DNA of 57,913 bases, taken from NCBI GenBank assembly GCA_007693915.1, contig RECS01000075.1, forward strand, positions 1 to 57,913, read 5' to 3'. Below, in pieces: positions 1 through 8,879 of this stretch. The position numbers and the translations under genes were made by a program. Each line of letters starts with the position of its first letter. Position 1 is the stretch's first letter. Source of the DNA: Saprospirales bacterium (GTDB taxonomy: Bacteria > Bacteroidota > Bacteroidia > Chitinophagales > Saprospiraceae). The notes under the pieces were generated by a model that had not been told where the DNA came from, did no database searches, and was given only the letters and a program-made list of their open reading frames with translations.

Positions 1-114
1 TAAATGGATTATTCGCCATGCTGTTGTAAGGCGTGAGACCAAAGTATTTTTCTGAAGCGGGATCTACCTCATTAACATGACAAAGCGTCTAATAGATCTA
101 AATTGTATTGGTAT
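1..114 (-). pseudogene. Decayed C-terminal end of an RHS-repeat core protein
   Basis: Read on the minus strand, bases 88 to 2 encode a peptide containing EVDPASEKYFGLTPYNSM followed by ANNPF. This matches the conserved end of the RHS-repeat-associated core domain (a VDP motif, then a TPYxxxxNNP motif). The frame has a TAG stop just upstream (bases 91-89). A second piece, reading QFR..RRF at about 84-114, lies in a different frame, where an RHS core would normally have its GRF motif next to VDP. The gene is therefore frameshifted here, and its 3' part lies beyond the left edge. RHS proteins are large secreted or polymorphic-toxin proteins. This copy looks like a remnant. Recognition rests on a short motif. 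Confidence 0.5.
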
Positions 115-398
115 GCCTATCCATCCTCAAAACATTGATGAATCCAACTTTAACCTAAATCAACAACATCAAAGAACTAATTTTACCCCAAATATAGTTA
201 TCGAAACCAAAATCCTGACCTTTTGAGACAATTTTTGAGATTAAATCATTTTCATCCCTTATAAAGTCCGGGGTAGAACTCTATTTTGAATCATTATTCT
301 GAAGCCATTAATTTAATAAATTTGTGGATTTTAGCTTAACTCCTGAAAATCAAAATGAAAGGTCCTGAACGTAATAAGAATTAACAGATTTTTTAAAA
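115..398. other. AT-rich intergenic stretch, no gene seen
   Basis: This is AT-rich sequence with stops in all frames between the RHS remnant and the thyA promoter. I see no RNA gene, repeat or terminator with a strong stem in it. Confidence 0.5.
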
Positions 399-434
399 TT
401 GACATTTTTTATATATTAAAAAGTTTTATGTTTG
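399..434 (+). promoter_or_regulatory. Candidate thyA promoter
   Basis: TATGTTTG at 427-434 matches the Bacteroidota -7 box TAnnTTTG and lies 36 bases before the GTG start of thyA. The only TTG upstream (399-401) is 25 bases away, longer than the usual spacing of about 17-23, so the -33 box is weak. Confidence 0.35.
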
Positions 435-470
435 CAGTAGATTTTTAATACACCTTTAAATATTATATCT

Positions 471-1265
471 GTGAAAACCTATCTTGACTTATTGCAAAAA
501 ATTCTTGATGAAGGGGGAGAGAAGGACGATAGAACCGGCACGGGTACTCTTAGTATTTTTGGTGAACAACTCCAATTTGACCTAAGCGAAGGATTTCCTC
601 TTTTGACTACGAAGAAAGTGCACTTCAAATCTGTTGTTCATGAATTGCTTTGGTTCCTGAAAGGGGATACCAATATCAAATACCTACAGGACAATGGAGT
701 GAGGATATGGAATGAATGGGCTGATGAAAATGGGGATCTGGGTCCGGTTTACGGTAAACAATGGAGGTCATGGCAGAAACCCAATGGTGAAACTGTGGAC
801 CAAATCAAGTATGTGGTAGATGAAATAAAGAAAAATCCAAAGTCTAGACGCCTGATTGTCAATGCCTGGAATGCGGGTGAATTAAGTGAAATGGCGCTTA
901 CTCCTTGCCATTGCTTGTTTCAGTTTTATGTCCGCGACGGAAAATTGAGTTGCCAGCTTTATCAGCGCTCGGCAGATGTTTTTTTAGGGGTACCTTTTAA
1001 TATAGCTTCCTACAGCCTTCTCACACACATGATAGCGCAGGTCTGCGATCTTGAAGTTGGACATTTTGTGCATACCTTTGGAGATGTCCACCTGTATTCC
1101 AATCACATTGAACAAGCTCAATTGCAACTGAGTAGAAAACCGGGTAAACTTCCGCGGATAAAATTGAATGAGAAAATTAAAAATATTGATGATTTTAAAT
1201 ATGAGGATATTGAATTGATAGATTATCATCCGGCACCAGCGATTAAGGCGGTTGTAGCCGTTTGA
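471..1265 (+). CDS. thyA: Thymidylate synthase ThyA
   Basis: This enzyme makes dTMP from dUMP using methylene-tetrahydrofolate, in the cytoplasm. The 264 residues match the full length of the short bacterial ThyA type. The nucleophile is Cys146 in the motif [11 protein letters not shown]. The dUMP-phosphate arginine motif (SRRLIV, near residue 125), the DRTGTGT motif near residue 20 and the ending [12 protein letters not shown] are all present. The start is GTG, chosen because it is the first in-frame start and gives the canonical N-terminus (KTYLDLLQ). The dihydrofolate reductase gene that often follows thyA is not here; the next gene is the respiratory operon. Confidence 0.97.
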   Translation: MKTYLDLLQKILDEGGEKDDRTGTGTLSIFGEQLQFDLSEGFPLLTTKKVHFKSVVHELLWFLKGDTNIKYLQDNGVRIWNEWADENGDLGPVYGKQWRSWQKPNGETVDQIKYVVDEIKKNPKSRRLIVNAWNAGELSEMALTPCHCLFQFYVRDGKLSCQLYQRSADVFLGVPFNIASYSLLTHMIAQVCDLEVGHFVHTFGDVHLYSNHIEQAQLQLSRKPGKLPRIKLNEKIKNIDDFKYEDIELIDYHPAPAIKAVVAV

Positions 1266-1309
1266 TCAATTTAGAATAAATCTAAATAATTCGATATATT
1301 TCATATCTA

Positions 1310-1340
1310 TTGTTAATAATTGGTTATTGAACTATTTTTG
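1310..1340 (+). promoter_or_regulatory. Candidate promoter of the act-cox respiratory operon
   Basis: TTG at 1310-1312, a 20-base gap and TATTTTTG at 1333-1340 together fit the Bacteroidota promoter consensus. The element lies between thyA and actA, about 60 bases before the preferred actA start at 1403. No terminator or other good promoter is obvious until 16242, so it could drive the whole operon. Confidence 0.5.
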
Positions 1341-1402
1341 CCGGCAATTACGATTTCAGCTTAAGAAATCTATTTGTGTGCGATTTAAACTATGGTAATA
1401 AT

Positions 1403-2824
1403 ATGAAAATAAATTGGCTCAATTCGTCTGTTTTGGTCCTTCTTTTTTTACTCATCCATCCATTTTCAACTTCAGCAGAGGAGTTAAATCTGGATGAAGG
1501 AAGGGATTTGTTTAGAACCAATTGTGCGGCCTGTCACAACAGAAACATGGTCGATAATCTCACAGGACCTGCTCTTGGTGGTGTTCAGGATAAGTGGGGC
1601 GATTTTCCCATTGAGGATTTGCGTTATTTTATCAGATACTCTCAAAGGTCTATTCAAGAAGGACATCCTCGAGCTGTTCAAATTTGGAATGAGTGGCAGC
1701 CGGCTATCATGAATAATTTTCCCAATCTTACGGATCAGGAAATAGATAATATTCTGGCTTACATTGATGGGGTCTATACCGGTACCTATGGTCCAGCTCG
1801 TGTGGCGGCTGATGCCACTGGGATAGCTGAAGATGAGACAGATAACAGCTTCCTTTTAATATCATTGATTGTTATTTTGGCTCTTTTAGCGATTGTTTTG
1901 GCGAGGATTGCCAATGTCTTACGCTCTATCCATATAGCTAGAGAGACCAACAGAGTTCCGAAACCAGGTTCTTTTGGAAGTATCCTCACCAGTAAAACAG
2001 TTGTTGGTTTGGTTTTACTTACACTAATTATAATAGGTGGTTATACCACAGTTAATAACGCCATTGATCTGGGCAGACAGCAAGGGTATGCGCCACAGCA
2101 GCCTGTTAAGTTTTCACATGCTGTTCATGCAGGTATACATGAGATTGATTGTCAGTATTGTCACTCTGCAGCCAGGCAAAGTAAGCAGGCGTTGATTCCG
2201 CCAACTTCTACTTGTATGAATTGTCACGTAGCCATTAAAAAAGGGTCGGAATACGGTACTGCTGAGATTACCAAAATTTTCGCTTCTATCGGGTACGACC
2301 CGCTAAATGATGAATATCTTGAGGATTATGAAAAAATGTCGATGGAGGAAATTGAGGCAATTTATCGCGAGTGGATAGAAACGGAATATGTAAGAGACAA
2401 TAGTCTCGATTATCTCGACGAGGGGGGTAGATTGGAATCTGATCGTCAATGGGAGGACGTTGTTGCAAGTCTTACCCATGAGCACAGAGATCATGTAGCA
2501 GGTCCAATTGAGTGGGTGCGAATTCACAATTTACCGGACCATGTGTATTTTAATCACGCTCAGCACGTAACTGCCGGGAATGTAGATTGTCAGACCTGTC
2601 ATGGTAAAGTTGAGGAAATGGAAGTTTTGGCTCAGTATTCTACATTGTCCATGGGATGGTGTATCAACTGCCACAGGCAAACTGAAGTACAAGGATTTAC
2701 AAGTGACAACGAGTATTATCTGCAGGCGTATAGAAAGTATCATGATGCCTTAAGAGCAGGTGAAATGAATAAAGTAACTGTTGAAGATATTGGTGGTTTG
2801 AGCTGCCAGGTATGTCATTATTAA
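1403..2824 (+). CDS. actA: Alternative complex III subunit ActA, six-heme cytochrome c
   Basis: ActA carries the c-type hemes that pass electrons from the iron-sulfur subunit ActB toward the oxidase, on the outer face of the inner membrane. Six CxxCH heme sites are visible (numbering from ATG 1403): CAACH 41-45 in an N-terminal class I cytochrome domain, then CQYCH 250-254, CMNCH 271-275, CQTCH 396-400, CINCH 420-424 and CQVCH 468-472. A signal peptide covers residues 1-25. Two hydrophobic segments near 150-172 and 199-217 separate the single-heme domain from the five-heme part. A GTG at 1376 could also start the frame, but the ATG gives the cleaner signal peptide. An acidic insert lies between the third and fourth heme sites. 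Confidence 0.93.
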   Translation: MKINWLNSSVLVLLFLLIHPFSTSAEELNLDEGRDLFRTNCAACHNRNMVDNLTGPALGGVQDKWGDFPIEDLRYFIRYSQRSIQEGHPRAVQIWNEWQPAIMNNFPNLTDQEIDNILAYIDGVYTGTYGPARVAADATGIAEDETDNSFLLISLIVILALLAIVLARIANVLRSIHIARETNRVPKPGSFGSILTSKTVVGLVLLTLIIIGGYTTVNNAIDLGRQQGYAPQQPVKFSHAVHAGIHEIDCQYCHSAARQSKQALIPPTSTCMNCHVAIKKGSEYGTAEITKIFASIGYDPLNDEYLEDYEKMSMEEIEAIYREWIETEYVRDNSLDYLDEGGRLESDRQWEDVVASLTHEHRDHVAGPIEWVRIHNLPDHVYFNHAQHVTAGNVDCQTCHGKVEEMEVLAQYSTLSMGWCINCHRQTEVQGFTSDNEYYLQAYRKYHDALRAGEMNKVTVEDIGGLSCQVCHY

Positions 2825-2859
2825 TTCAATTGAATAAAGCTTTTTAAAGTCATTATAAA

Positions 2860-5800
2860 ATGAAGGAAACGAAGACAGATTTTTGGGTAGGAACTGAAGA
2901 TGTCAATAATCCTGATCAACTTAGAGCGGAGTCATCTCAGGAGTTTTTTGAAGCTCCCGTACTTAATGAAATGACCAAAGAGGAGGAAGATGCTCCAGAG
3001 GCATCGAGAAGGGATTTTCTGAAGTATTTGGGATTTGGACTTGGTGCAGCAACTATTGCTGCCGGCTGTGAAGCACCTGTAAGGCGCGCTTTGCCCCACC
3101 TCGTTCAGCCGGATGCCATTGTTCCCGGTATTGCGACTTATTACTCCAGTAATTTTGTTAAGGGAAGTGATTTTTGTCCCGTTATTGTAAAAACCAGAGA
3201 GGGAAGACCAATAAAAATTGAAGGGAATACGCTCTCATCTTATGCCAATGGTGGTACTTCTGCAAGGGCTCAGGCGTCAGTACTAGAATTATATGATACC
3301 TCACGATTGAGGTATCCCGGCAAAATAAAAACTGAAGGTGGTCTAGAAAAGATGAGTTGGGAAGAAATAGATGATGAAATCGGAAGTAAATTATCCGCTG
3401 ACTCAAGAATTGCTATTCTATCTTCAACTATTCATAGCCCCTCTACTCTAAAAGCTATAGAGAAGTTCTCTGAGAAGTTTTCAAATACACGTCATGTTGA
3501 ATACGATCCAGTATCATCAGCAGCCTTATTAGATGCACATGATGAGGCATTTGGTAGTAGAGCCATTCCTTCATATCACTTTGATAAAGCAAAAGTAATA
3601 GTCAGTTTGGGAGCTGATTTTTTAGGCACCTGGATTTCTCCGGTACAGTTTGCCAATCAATGGGCAAAGAACAGAAAGATAAAAGATGTTAAGAATGCTG
3701 CAATGAGTAGAGTGATTGTTGCTGAGGGGCATTTTTCACTAACTGGTGCGAGTGCTGATAACAGAGTAATCATAAGACCTTCTGAGAATGGATTGGCTAT
3801 TGCTACTTTGCACAATGAAGTGGCTTCCATGTTAAACGCAGGTGGACAAATAAATGTATCCGGATCATTTTTGAACCCAAAGGCAGAGAAAGGATTGAAA
3901 AGAGCGGCTCTTCACCTGGTGGAAGCTCATAGAAATGGAGAGGGAACATTAGTCATTTCAGGGTCTAATAATGTTGCTGAGCAATCAGCTGTTATTCGAT
4001 TGAATCAAATGCTGGCTAATTATGGCAATACTTTAGATATCAGCAAGCCTTTATATCTAAAAAAGGGATCAGACAAAGATGTTTTGACCTTGTTAAATGA
4101 TATGCAATCTGGAAATATTGATGCCCTTATTGTTATGGATGATTGTAATCCGCTTTATGACCTTCCTGAGGCTGAGGATTTTAAGCAGGCAATGAATAGA
4201 GTTGGGGTGAAGATTTCTACCTCAACGGTACCCAATGAAACTTTGGCGGCTTGTACATATGCTTGTCCTTCTCACCATTTGCTGGAGTCGTGGGGTGACG
4301 TTCAACCCATAAAAGGATACTTTGGCTTAATACAACCCACAATACATCCACTTTTCGATACACGCGAAAAAGAAGAGACCCTTTTAAAGTGGTCTGATGC
4401 TTTACCTGAACAAAACGGAATGGGTAGACCTTACTTCCATTTTATCAGAGAAAATTGGGAAGAAAATGTTTTCCCAGAGCAAAGTAGGTTTGCTGCTTTT
4501 CAGCGTTTTTGGGATTTTTCTTTACATAATGGATTTACCAAAATTGAAGTAGAAGGAGAAGATATTAATAGCAATGACCCTATTGATGTTTCCGGTATGT
4601 CTACAAGGATATCGAGGCCATCATCAGCAGATGCTGAGGTGAGTTTTTATGAGACAGTTCATTTGGGAGCAGGACAATATGTGAACAACCCATGGCTACA
4701 AGAAATGCCCGATCCTTTATTGAGAACGGTATGGGACAGTTGCTTGTCCATTAGCTTGAAGTGGGATGGTCGCAATAGAATAAATGGTTTCAATAAATTG
4801 AAAGATGGAGATAAAGTGGAGCTGACCTTGGGGGATAATTCATATGAAGTACCTGTAGTAACTCAATTTGGAATTTATGAGGGACAACTTGCATTCCCAT
4901 TAGGCTATGGTCGAAAATTATCCGGACCGGCAGGTAGCGACGTGGGAGTAAATGCTTTTGCCAACCTTTGGAGAAATGATGATGGCAACCTTCAGTACTA
5001 TGTGAGTAGAGTTTCTATATCTGATCGAAAAGGTGAGGACAGAACTTTTGCTACTGTACAGTATCACCACACCTTTGGTGTAAAAGACAAGGATCCGAAC
5101 TCCGGTGAAATAATCAATGTTGACGAACAGACAATTGTTGATATAGGCCCCGGATTTCAGGGTGCTTTAGAAAGAAGGACCATTATAAGACATGCCAATC
5201 TTCCCACCCTTGACGAATCCGTAGAAAGTTTGAGAAAGGAGAGAGAATTTGCTCAAAAGCTGAATTCGGCAGGTTTGTATCCTGGTCACGATGACTTGTA
5301 TAAAAATGGACATCATTGGGGAATGACAGTGGATATGTCTGCCTGCATAGGTTGCGGTGCATGTCAGATTGCATGTATTGCTGAAAATAATGTACCTATA
5401 GTCGGTAAAGATAGCGTTCGTAGACATCAGGAAATGACTTGGTTGCGGATTGACAGGTATTATTATGGAGACTTTGACAATCCCAATGTTGTTTATCAGC
5501 CCATGATGTGTCAGCATTGTGATAATGCTCCTTGTGAGAATGTTTGTCCGGTTGGTGCCACTAATCACAGTCCTGAGGGATTGAATCAAATGATCTACAA
5601 CAGATGCATTGGTACGCGTTATTGCGCAAATAACTGTCCATATAAAGTGAGGAGATTTAACTGGGCTGATTATACTACTGCGGATTTATGGGCGATGAAT
5701 GAGAATAATCCTTTCGGTACTGATACGCCATTTTATGCTGAAAATCTCACCCGTATGGTATTGAATCCGGATGTGACAGTAAGGTCCAGAGGAGTAATTG

Positions 5801-6081
5801 AAAAATGTAGTTTCTGTGTTCAAAGAATTCAGGAAGGAAAACTTAAGGCTAGGATTGAGCGTCGCGCTTTAAGAGATGGTGATGTTAAAACAGCTTGTGT
5901 AACTGCCTGTCCTACCGGAGCAATTCAGTTCGGTGACATGAACGACAAACAAAGCAAAGTAAGTGTTAACAAAGAAAGTCCTCTTAATTTCTATGTATTA
6001 GAGGAAGTAAACTTGCTTTCATCAGTTGGTTATTTGATGAAAGTAGTAAATAAAGACGAAGAAATAAATAAGGAAGCCTAA
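2860..6081 (+). CDS. actB: Alternative complex III subunit ActB, molybdopterin-oxidoreductase-like iron-sulfur protein
   Basis: ActB is the large peripheral subunit. Residues about 80-800 resemble molybdopterin oxidoreductases; ActB of this family is known not to bind the cofactor. The C-terminal part is a ferredoxin-like four-cluster module. A Tat-type motif SRRDFLK (49-55) precedes a hydrophobic stretch and a lipobox-like AAGC (Cys70), suggesting export and lipid anchoring. Cluster cysteines are 829, 832, 835, 839; 884, 887, 892, 896; 916, 922, 926; 983, 986; and 1013, 1017. These 15 cysteines fit three 4Fe-4S clusters and one 3Fe-4S cluster, as described for ActB. It lies 35 bases after actA in the same operon. 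Confidence 0.95.
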   Translation: MKETKTDFWVGTEDVNNPDQLRAESSQEFFEAPVLNEMTKEEEDAPEASRRDFLKYLGFGLGAATIAAGCEAPVRRALPHLVQPDAIVPGIATYYSSNFVKGSDFCPVIVKTREGRPIKIEGNTLSSYANGGTSARAQASVLELYDTSRLRYPGKIKTEGGLEKMSWEEIDDEIGSKLSADSRIAILSSTIHSPSTLKAIEKFSEKFSNTRHVEYDPVSSAALLDAHDEAFGSRAIPSYHFDKAKVIVSLGADFLGTWISPVQFANQWAKNRKIKDVKNAAMSRVIVAEGHFSLTGASADNRVIIRPSENGLAIATLHNEVASMLNAGGQINVSGSFLNPKAEKGLKRAALHLVEAHRNGEGTLVISGSNNVAEQSAVIRLNQMLANYGNTLDISKPLYLKKGSDKDVLTLLNDMQSGNIDALIVMDDCNPLYDLPEAEDFKQAMNRVGVKISTSTVPNETLAACTYACPSHHLLESWGDVQPIKGYFGLIQPTIHPLFDTREKEETLLKWSDALPEQNGMGRPYFHFIRENWEENVFPEQSRFAAFQRFWDFSLHNGFTKIEVEGEDINSNDPIDVSGMSTRISRPSSADAEVSFYETVHLGAGQYVNNPWLQEMPDPLLRTVWDSCLSISLKWDGRNRINGFNKLKDGDKVELTLGDNSYEVPVVTQFGIYEGQLAFPLGYGRKLSGPAGSDVGVNAFANLWRNDDGNLQYYVSRVSISDRKGEDRTFATVQYHHTFGVKDKDPNSGEIINVDEQTIVDIGPGFQGALERRTIIRHANLPTLDESVESLRKEREFAQKLNSAGLYPGHDDLYKNGHHWGMTVDMSACIGCGACQIACIAENNVPIVGKDSVRRHQEMTWLRIDRYYYGDFDNPNVVYQPMMCQHCDNAPCENVCPVGATNHSPEGLNQMIYNRCIGTRYCANNCPYKVRRFNWADYTTADLWAMNENNPFGTDTPFYAENLTRMVLNPDVTVRSRGVIEKCSFCVQRIQEGKLKARIERRALRDGDVKTACVTACPTGAIQFGDMNDKQSKVSVNKESPLNFYVLEEVNLLSSVGYLMKVVNKDEEINKEA

Positions 6082-6101
6082 ACTTTAAATAATTCAAATT
6101 T

Positions 6102-7511
6102 ATGGGTTCAATTATATCTCCAATTAGGGAGCCGTTAGTTACCGGGAATAAAACATATAACCAGATTACAGAGGATATATGTGCTCCAACAGAAAGAGCT
6201 CCCAGTATTTCTTGGGTGATCGCTTTTTCGGTAGCTAATGTATTAGCTGCAGTTTTCTTGTTCACCAGTGCGTGGACTATTTGGCAGGGGGTGGGTACCT
6301 GGGATCTTAATAGAACAATCGGATGGGGATGGGATATCACCAACTTTGTTTGGTGGATTGGTATTGGTCACGCCGGAACATTGATTTCAGCTATCCTTTT
6401 ACTTTTCAGACAAAAATGGCGTACAGGGGTAAACCGTGCTGCTGAGGCCATGACGATTTTTGCCGTTGCAGTAGCAGGGCAGTTTCCCCTAATTCACATG
6501 GGTCGTGCATGGTTTGCATTTTTTGTTTTTCCATATCCAAACACCAGAGGTCCCCTATGGGTAAACTTCAATTCCCCACTATTGTGGGACGTTTTTGCGA
6601 TTTCAACTTATGCTACTGTTTCCGTTCTATTTTGGTATGTCGGATTAATTCCTGATTTAGCGACAGTAAGAGATAGGGCTCGTGGATTCAGAAAGAAAAT
6701 CTATGGAATATTTTCATTTGGATGGACAGGTTCAGCTAAGCATTGGCAAAGATGGGAATCATTGTCTTTAATACTTGCGGGTCTTGCAACTCCTTTGGTA
6801 TTGTCTGTTCACACCATTGTAAGTTTTGATTTTGCAACCTCTGTAATACCGGGTTGGCATACGACTATTTTCCCTCCTTACTTTGTTGCAGGAGCAATCT
6901 TTTCAGGTTTTGCAATGGTCCAGACCTTGATGATTATTACACGCTATGTGTTAAAGCTACAGGATTACATCACTATTGCCCACATTGAATCAATGAATAA
7001 AGTTATTCTTTTGACGGGTACAATGGTTGGTGTGGCTTACCTCACTGAGGTTTTTGTGGCCTGGTATAGTGGTTATATCTATGAGCAGTTTGCTTTCTAT
7101 AATCGTGCTTTTGGACCTTATTGGTTTGCATATTTTGCAATGATGACTTGTAATCTGGTTTCTCCTCAAATTTTCTGGTTTAAGAAAATGAGAAGAAATC
7201 TCTATGTAACCTTTATTATGTCCATTTTTGTAAACATAGGGATGTGGTATGAGAGATTTGTAATTATTGCTACTACTTTAGCAAGGGATTACCTTCCTTC
7301 AAGTTGGTCTTTATACTCTCCAACTTGGGTGGAGATTGGAATTTTTATTGGTTCCATTGGAGTATTTTTTACCCTTTTCTTGATTTTCGTCAGAGTCGCA
7401 CCTGTTGTAGCTATTGCGGAGATCAAACATATATTAAAATCCAGTGGAGATCAATATCTTGAAAAGCAAAAAGAATATGTTCAGAAACAACAATTTTCTG
7501 AAAAGAATTAA
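6102..7511 (+). CDS. actC: Alternative complex III membrane subunit ActC (NrfD family)
   Basis: This is a polytopic inner-membrane protein of 469 residues with about ten hydrophobic segments. It belongs to the NrfD/PsrC family, whose members bind and oxidise menaquinol next to an iron-sulfur subunit. The conserved WWIGIGHAGTLISA stretch near residue 86 is typical of ActC. It sits 20 bases after actB, whose ferredoxin module it is expected to dock to. Length and order in the operon match actC in other Bacteroidota. Confidence 0.94.
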   Translation: MGSIISPIREPLVTGNKTYNQITEDICAPTERAPSISWVIAFSVANVLAAVFLFTSAWTIWQGVGTWDLNRTIGWGWDITNFVWWIGIGHAGTLISAILLLFRQKWRTGVNRAAEAMTIFAVAVAGQFPLIHMGRAWFAFFVFPYPNTRGPLWVNFNSPLLWDVFAISTYATVSVLFWYVGLIPDLATVRDRARGFRKKIYGIFSFGWTGSAKHWQRWESLSLILAGLATPLVLSVHTIVSFDFATSVIPGWHTTIFPPYFVAGAIFSGFAMVQTLMIITRYVLKLQDYITIAHIESMNKVILLTGTMVGVAYLTEVFVAWYSGYIYEQFAFYNRAFGPYWFAYFAMMTCNLVSPQIFWFKKMRRNLYVTFIMSIFVNIGMWYERFVIIATTLARDYLPSSWSLYSPTWVEIGIFIGSIGVFFTLFLIFVRVAPVVAIAEIKHILKSSGDQYLEKQKEYVQKQQFSEKN

Positions 7512-7532
7512 TAACATATAAGTTAAAAAGAA

Positions 7533-8060
7533 ATGGCAAATTCTAAGAATGTACTTTTTGGTTTGTATAACGATGATGACATACTCATTGACGCCATCAA
7601 GACTGCTCGAAACCAAAAGTTGGATATAATGGATGTCTTTACTCCATTTCCTGTGCACGGACTAGACCCGGCATTGGGATTGGCTGAATCCAGAATACAT
7701 ATAGCAGGTTTTGTATTTGGTCTAATTGGTGCTATCACCGCTATGGGGTTTATGAGTTGGATTTCTGTTTCTGACTGGCCTATAATTTATGGTGGTAAGC
7801 CCTATTGGCCGGTTCTGTCTTTCATACCCATCACTTTTGAGTTGACTGTTTTGTTCTCCGCGGTAGGTATGGTGATAGTGTTTTTTACAATTTGTGGTCT
7901 TGGACCCGGTGTAACAGCCAAAGTTTTGGATCCGCGAATTACTGACGATATGTTCTGTATTGCTTTTGATGTAAGTAATATGGAAGAAAACGAGAAAGCC
8001 GGTCTTCAAAAGTTCTTTGAAGAAACAGGAGCTTCAGAAATCAATCAAAAATCTATTTGA
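7533..8060 (+). CDS. actD: Alternative complex III subunit ActD (DUF3341)
   Basis: This is a 175-residue protein with a soluble N-terminal part (starting KNVLFGLYNDDD) and two transmembrane helices at about 57-80 and 100-128. That is the standard shape of the DUF3341 family, which is subunit ActD of alternative complex III. A conserved stretch (FTPFPVHGLDPALGL) precedes the first helix. ActD packs on the membrane part of the complex and carries no cofactor. The 3' end overlaps or abuts actE, which suggests translational coupling. Confidence 0.93.
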   Translation: MANSKNVLFGLYNDDDILIDAIKTARNQKLDIMDVFTPFPVHGLDPALGLAESRIHIAGFVFGLIGAITAMGFMSWISVSDWPIIYGGKPYWPVLSFIPITFELTVLFSAVGMVIVFFTICGLGPGVTAKVLDPRITDDMFCIAFDVSNMEENEKAGLQKFFEETGASEINQKSI

Positions 8061-8071
8061 AAAAATCAGAG

Positions 8072-8824
8072 ATGAGAAATATACTTTTTTATTTTCTTTT
8101 TATTGCCCTTCTATTCTCTTCGTGCAGAAGTGGAGCAGATGGAGATTTTCCCGGTAGGGAGTTTATTCCGGAGATGGCACACAGTATTTCCTTCCAACCT
8201 AATCTTTATAACTATTATCATTTAAATACTTGGGGAGGTGAGGGTGAATATTATGGTTTTACTTTGCCACGAACTCCTGTTGAAGGTACCTTACCTTTGG
8301 GGCAGGCTGGTCTTTACAAAGCCATTGATGATGCTGAAGCTGCTGAAATAGCAGCCAGATTACAGGGCTTTAGCATGAGTGGTTCGGTTCCTTATTATTA
8401 TGAAGATACGGAAGAAGATCGTCAGCGCGCTATGGATGAGATTATTGATAACCCATTTCCTATAACTACCGCAGGATTAGCTAAGGGAAAAAAATTATAC
8501 GATATCTACTGTGGGATTTGTCATGGTGATAAGGCTGATGGAAATGGATTTATTGTAAGAGATGATGGTGGTGTTTACCCGGCTCAACCTACAAATTTGC
8601 TCTCTGAGGAATTTATTGAAGCCTCTAATGGTAGATTCTATCACAGTATTATGCGTGGTAGAAATGTGATGGGTGCTTATAATGATAAATTGAGTTTCGA
8701 GGAGCGTTGGCAGGTTATTCATTACATACGTTCTTTACAGGCTGAAGAGATGGGAGTTGTGTATAATGAAGAAGAAAATACTTTAAATGATATAGATGTT
8801 CCCGGTGCAATTTGGTTGCAATAG
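8072..8824 (+). CDS. actE: Alternative complex III subunit ActE, monoheme cytochrome c lipoprotein
   Basis: ActE carries a single c heme and is thought to link the complex to the oxidase. From ATG 8072 there are 250 residues. A short signal peptide ends in the lipobox FSSC (Cys18), so the protein is lipid-anchored. The heme site is CGICH (residues 147-151), and a likely axial methionine sits in RNVMGAY about 50 residues later. A TTG at 8057 overlaps the actD stop and would add five residues; I prefer the ATG because it gives a compact lipoprotein signal, but either is possible. Confidence 0.92.
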   Translation: MRNILFYFLFIALLFSSCRSGADGDFPGREFIPEMAHSISFQPNLYNYYHLNTWGGEGEYYGFTLPRTPVEGTLPLGQAGLYKAIDDAEAAEIAARLQGFSMSGSVPYYYEDTEEDRQRAMDEIIDNPFPITTAGLAKGKKLYDIYCGICHGDKADGNGFIVRDDGGVYPAQPTNLLSEEFIEASNGRFYHSIMRGRNVMGAYNDKLSFEERWQVIHYIRSLQAEEMGVVYNEEENTLNDIDVPGAIWLQ

Positions 8825-8879
8825 TTTGTCGGGAAAAGGATAACTAACAGTTTTTTTGAACAAGAATAAAAATTAATAA

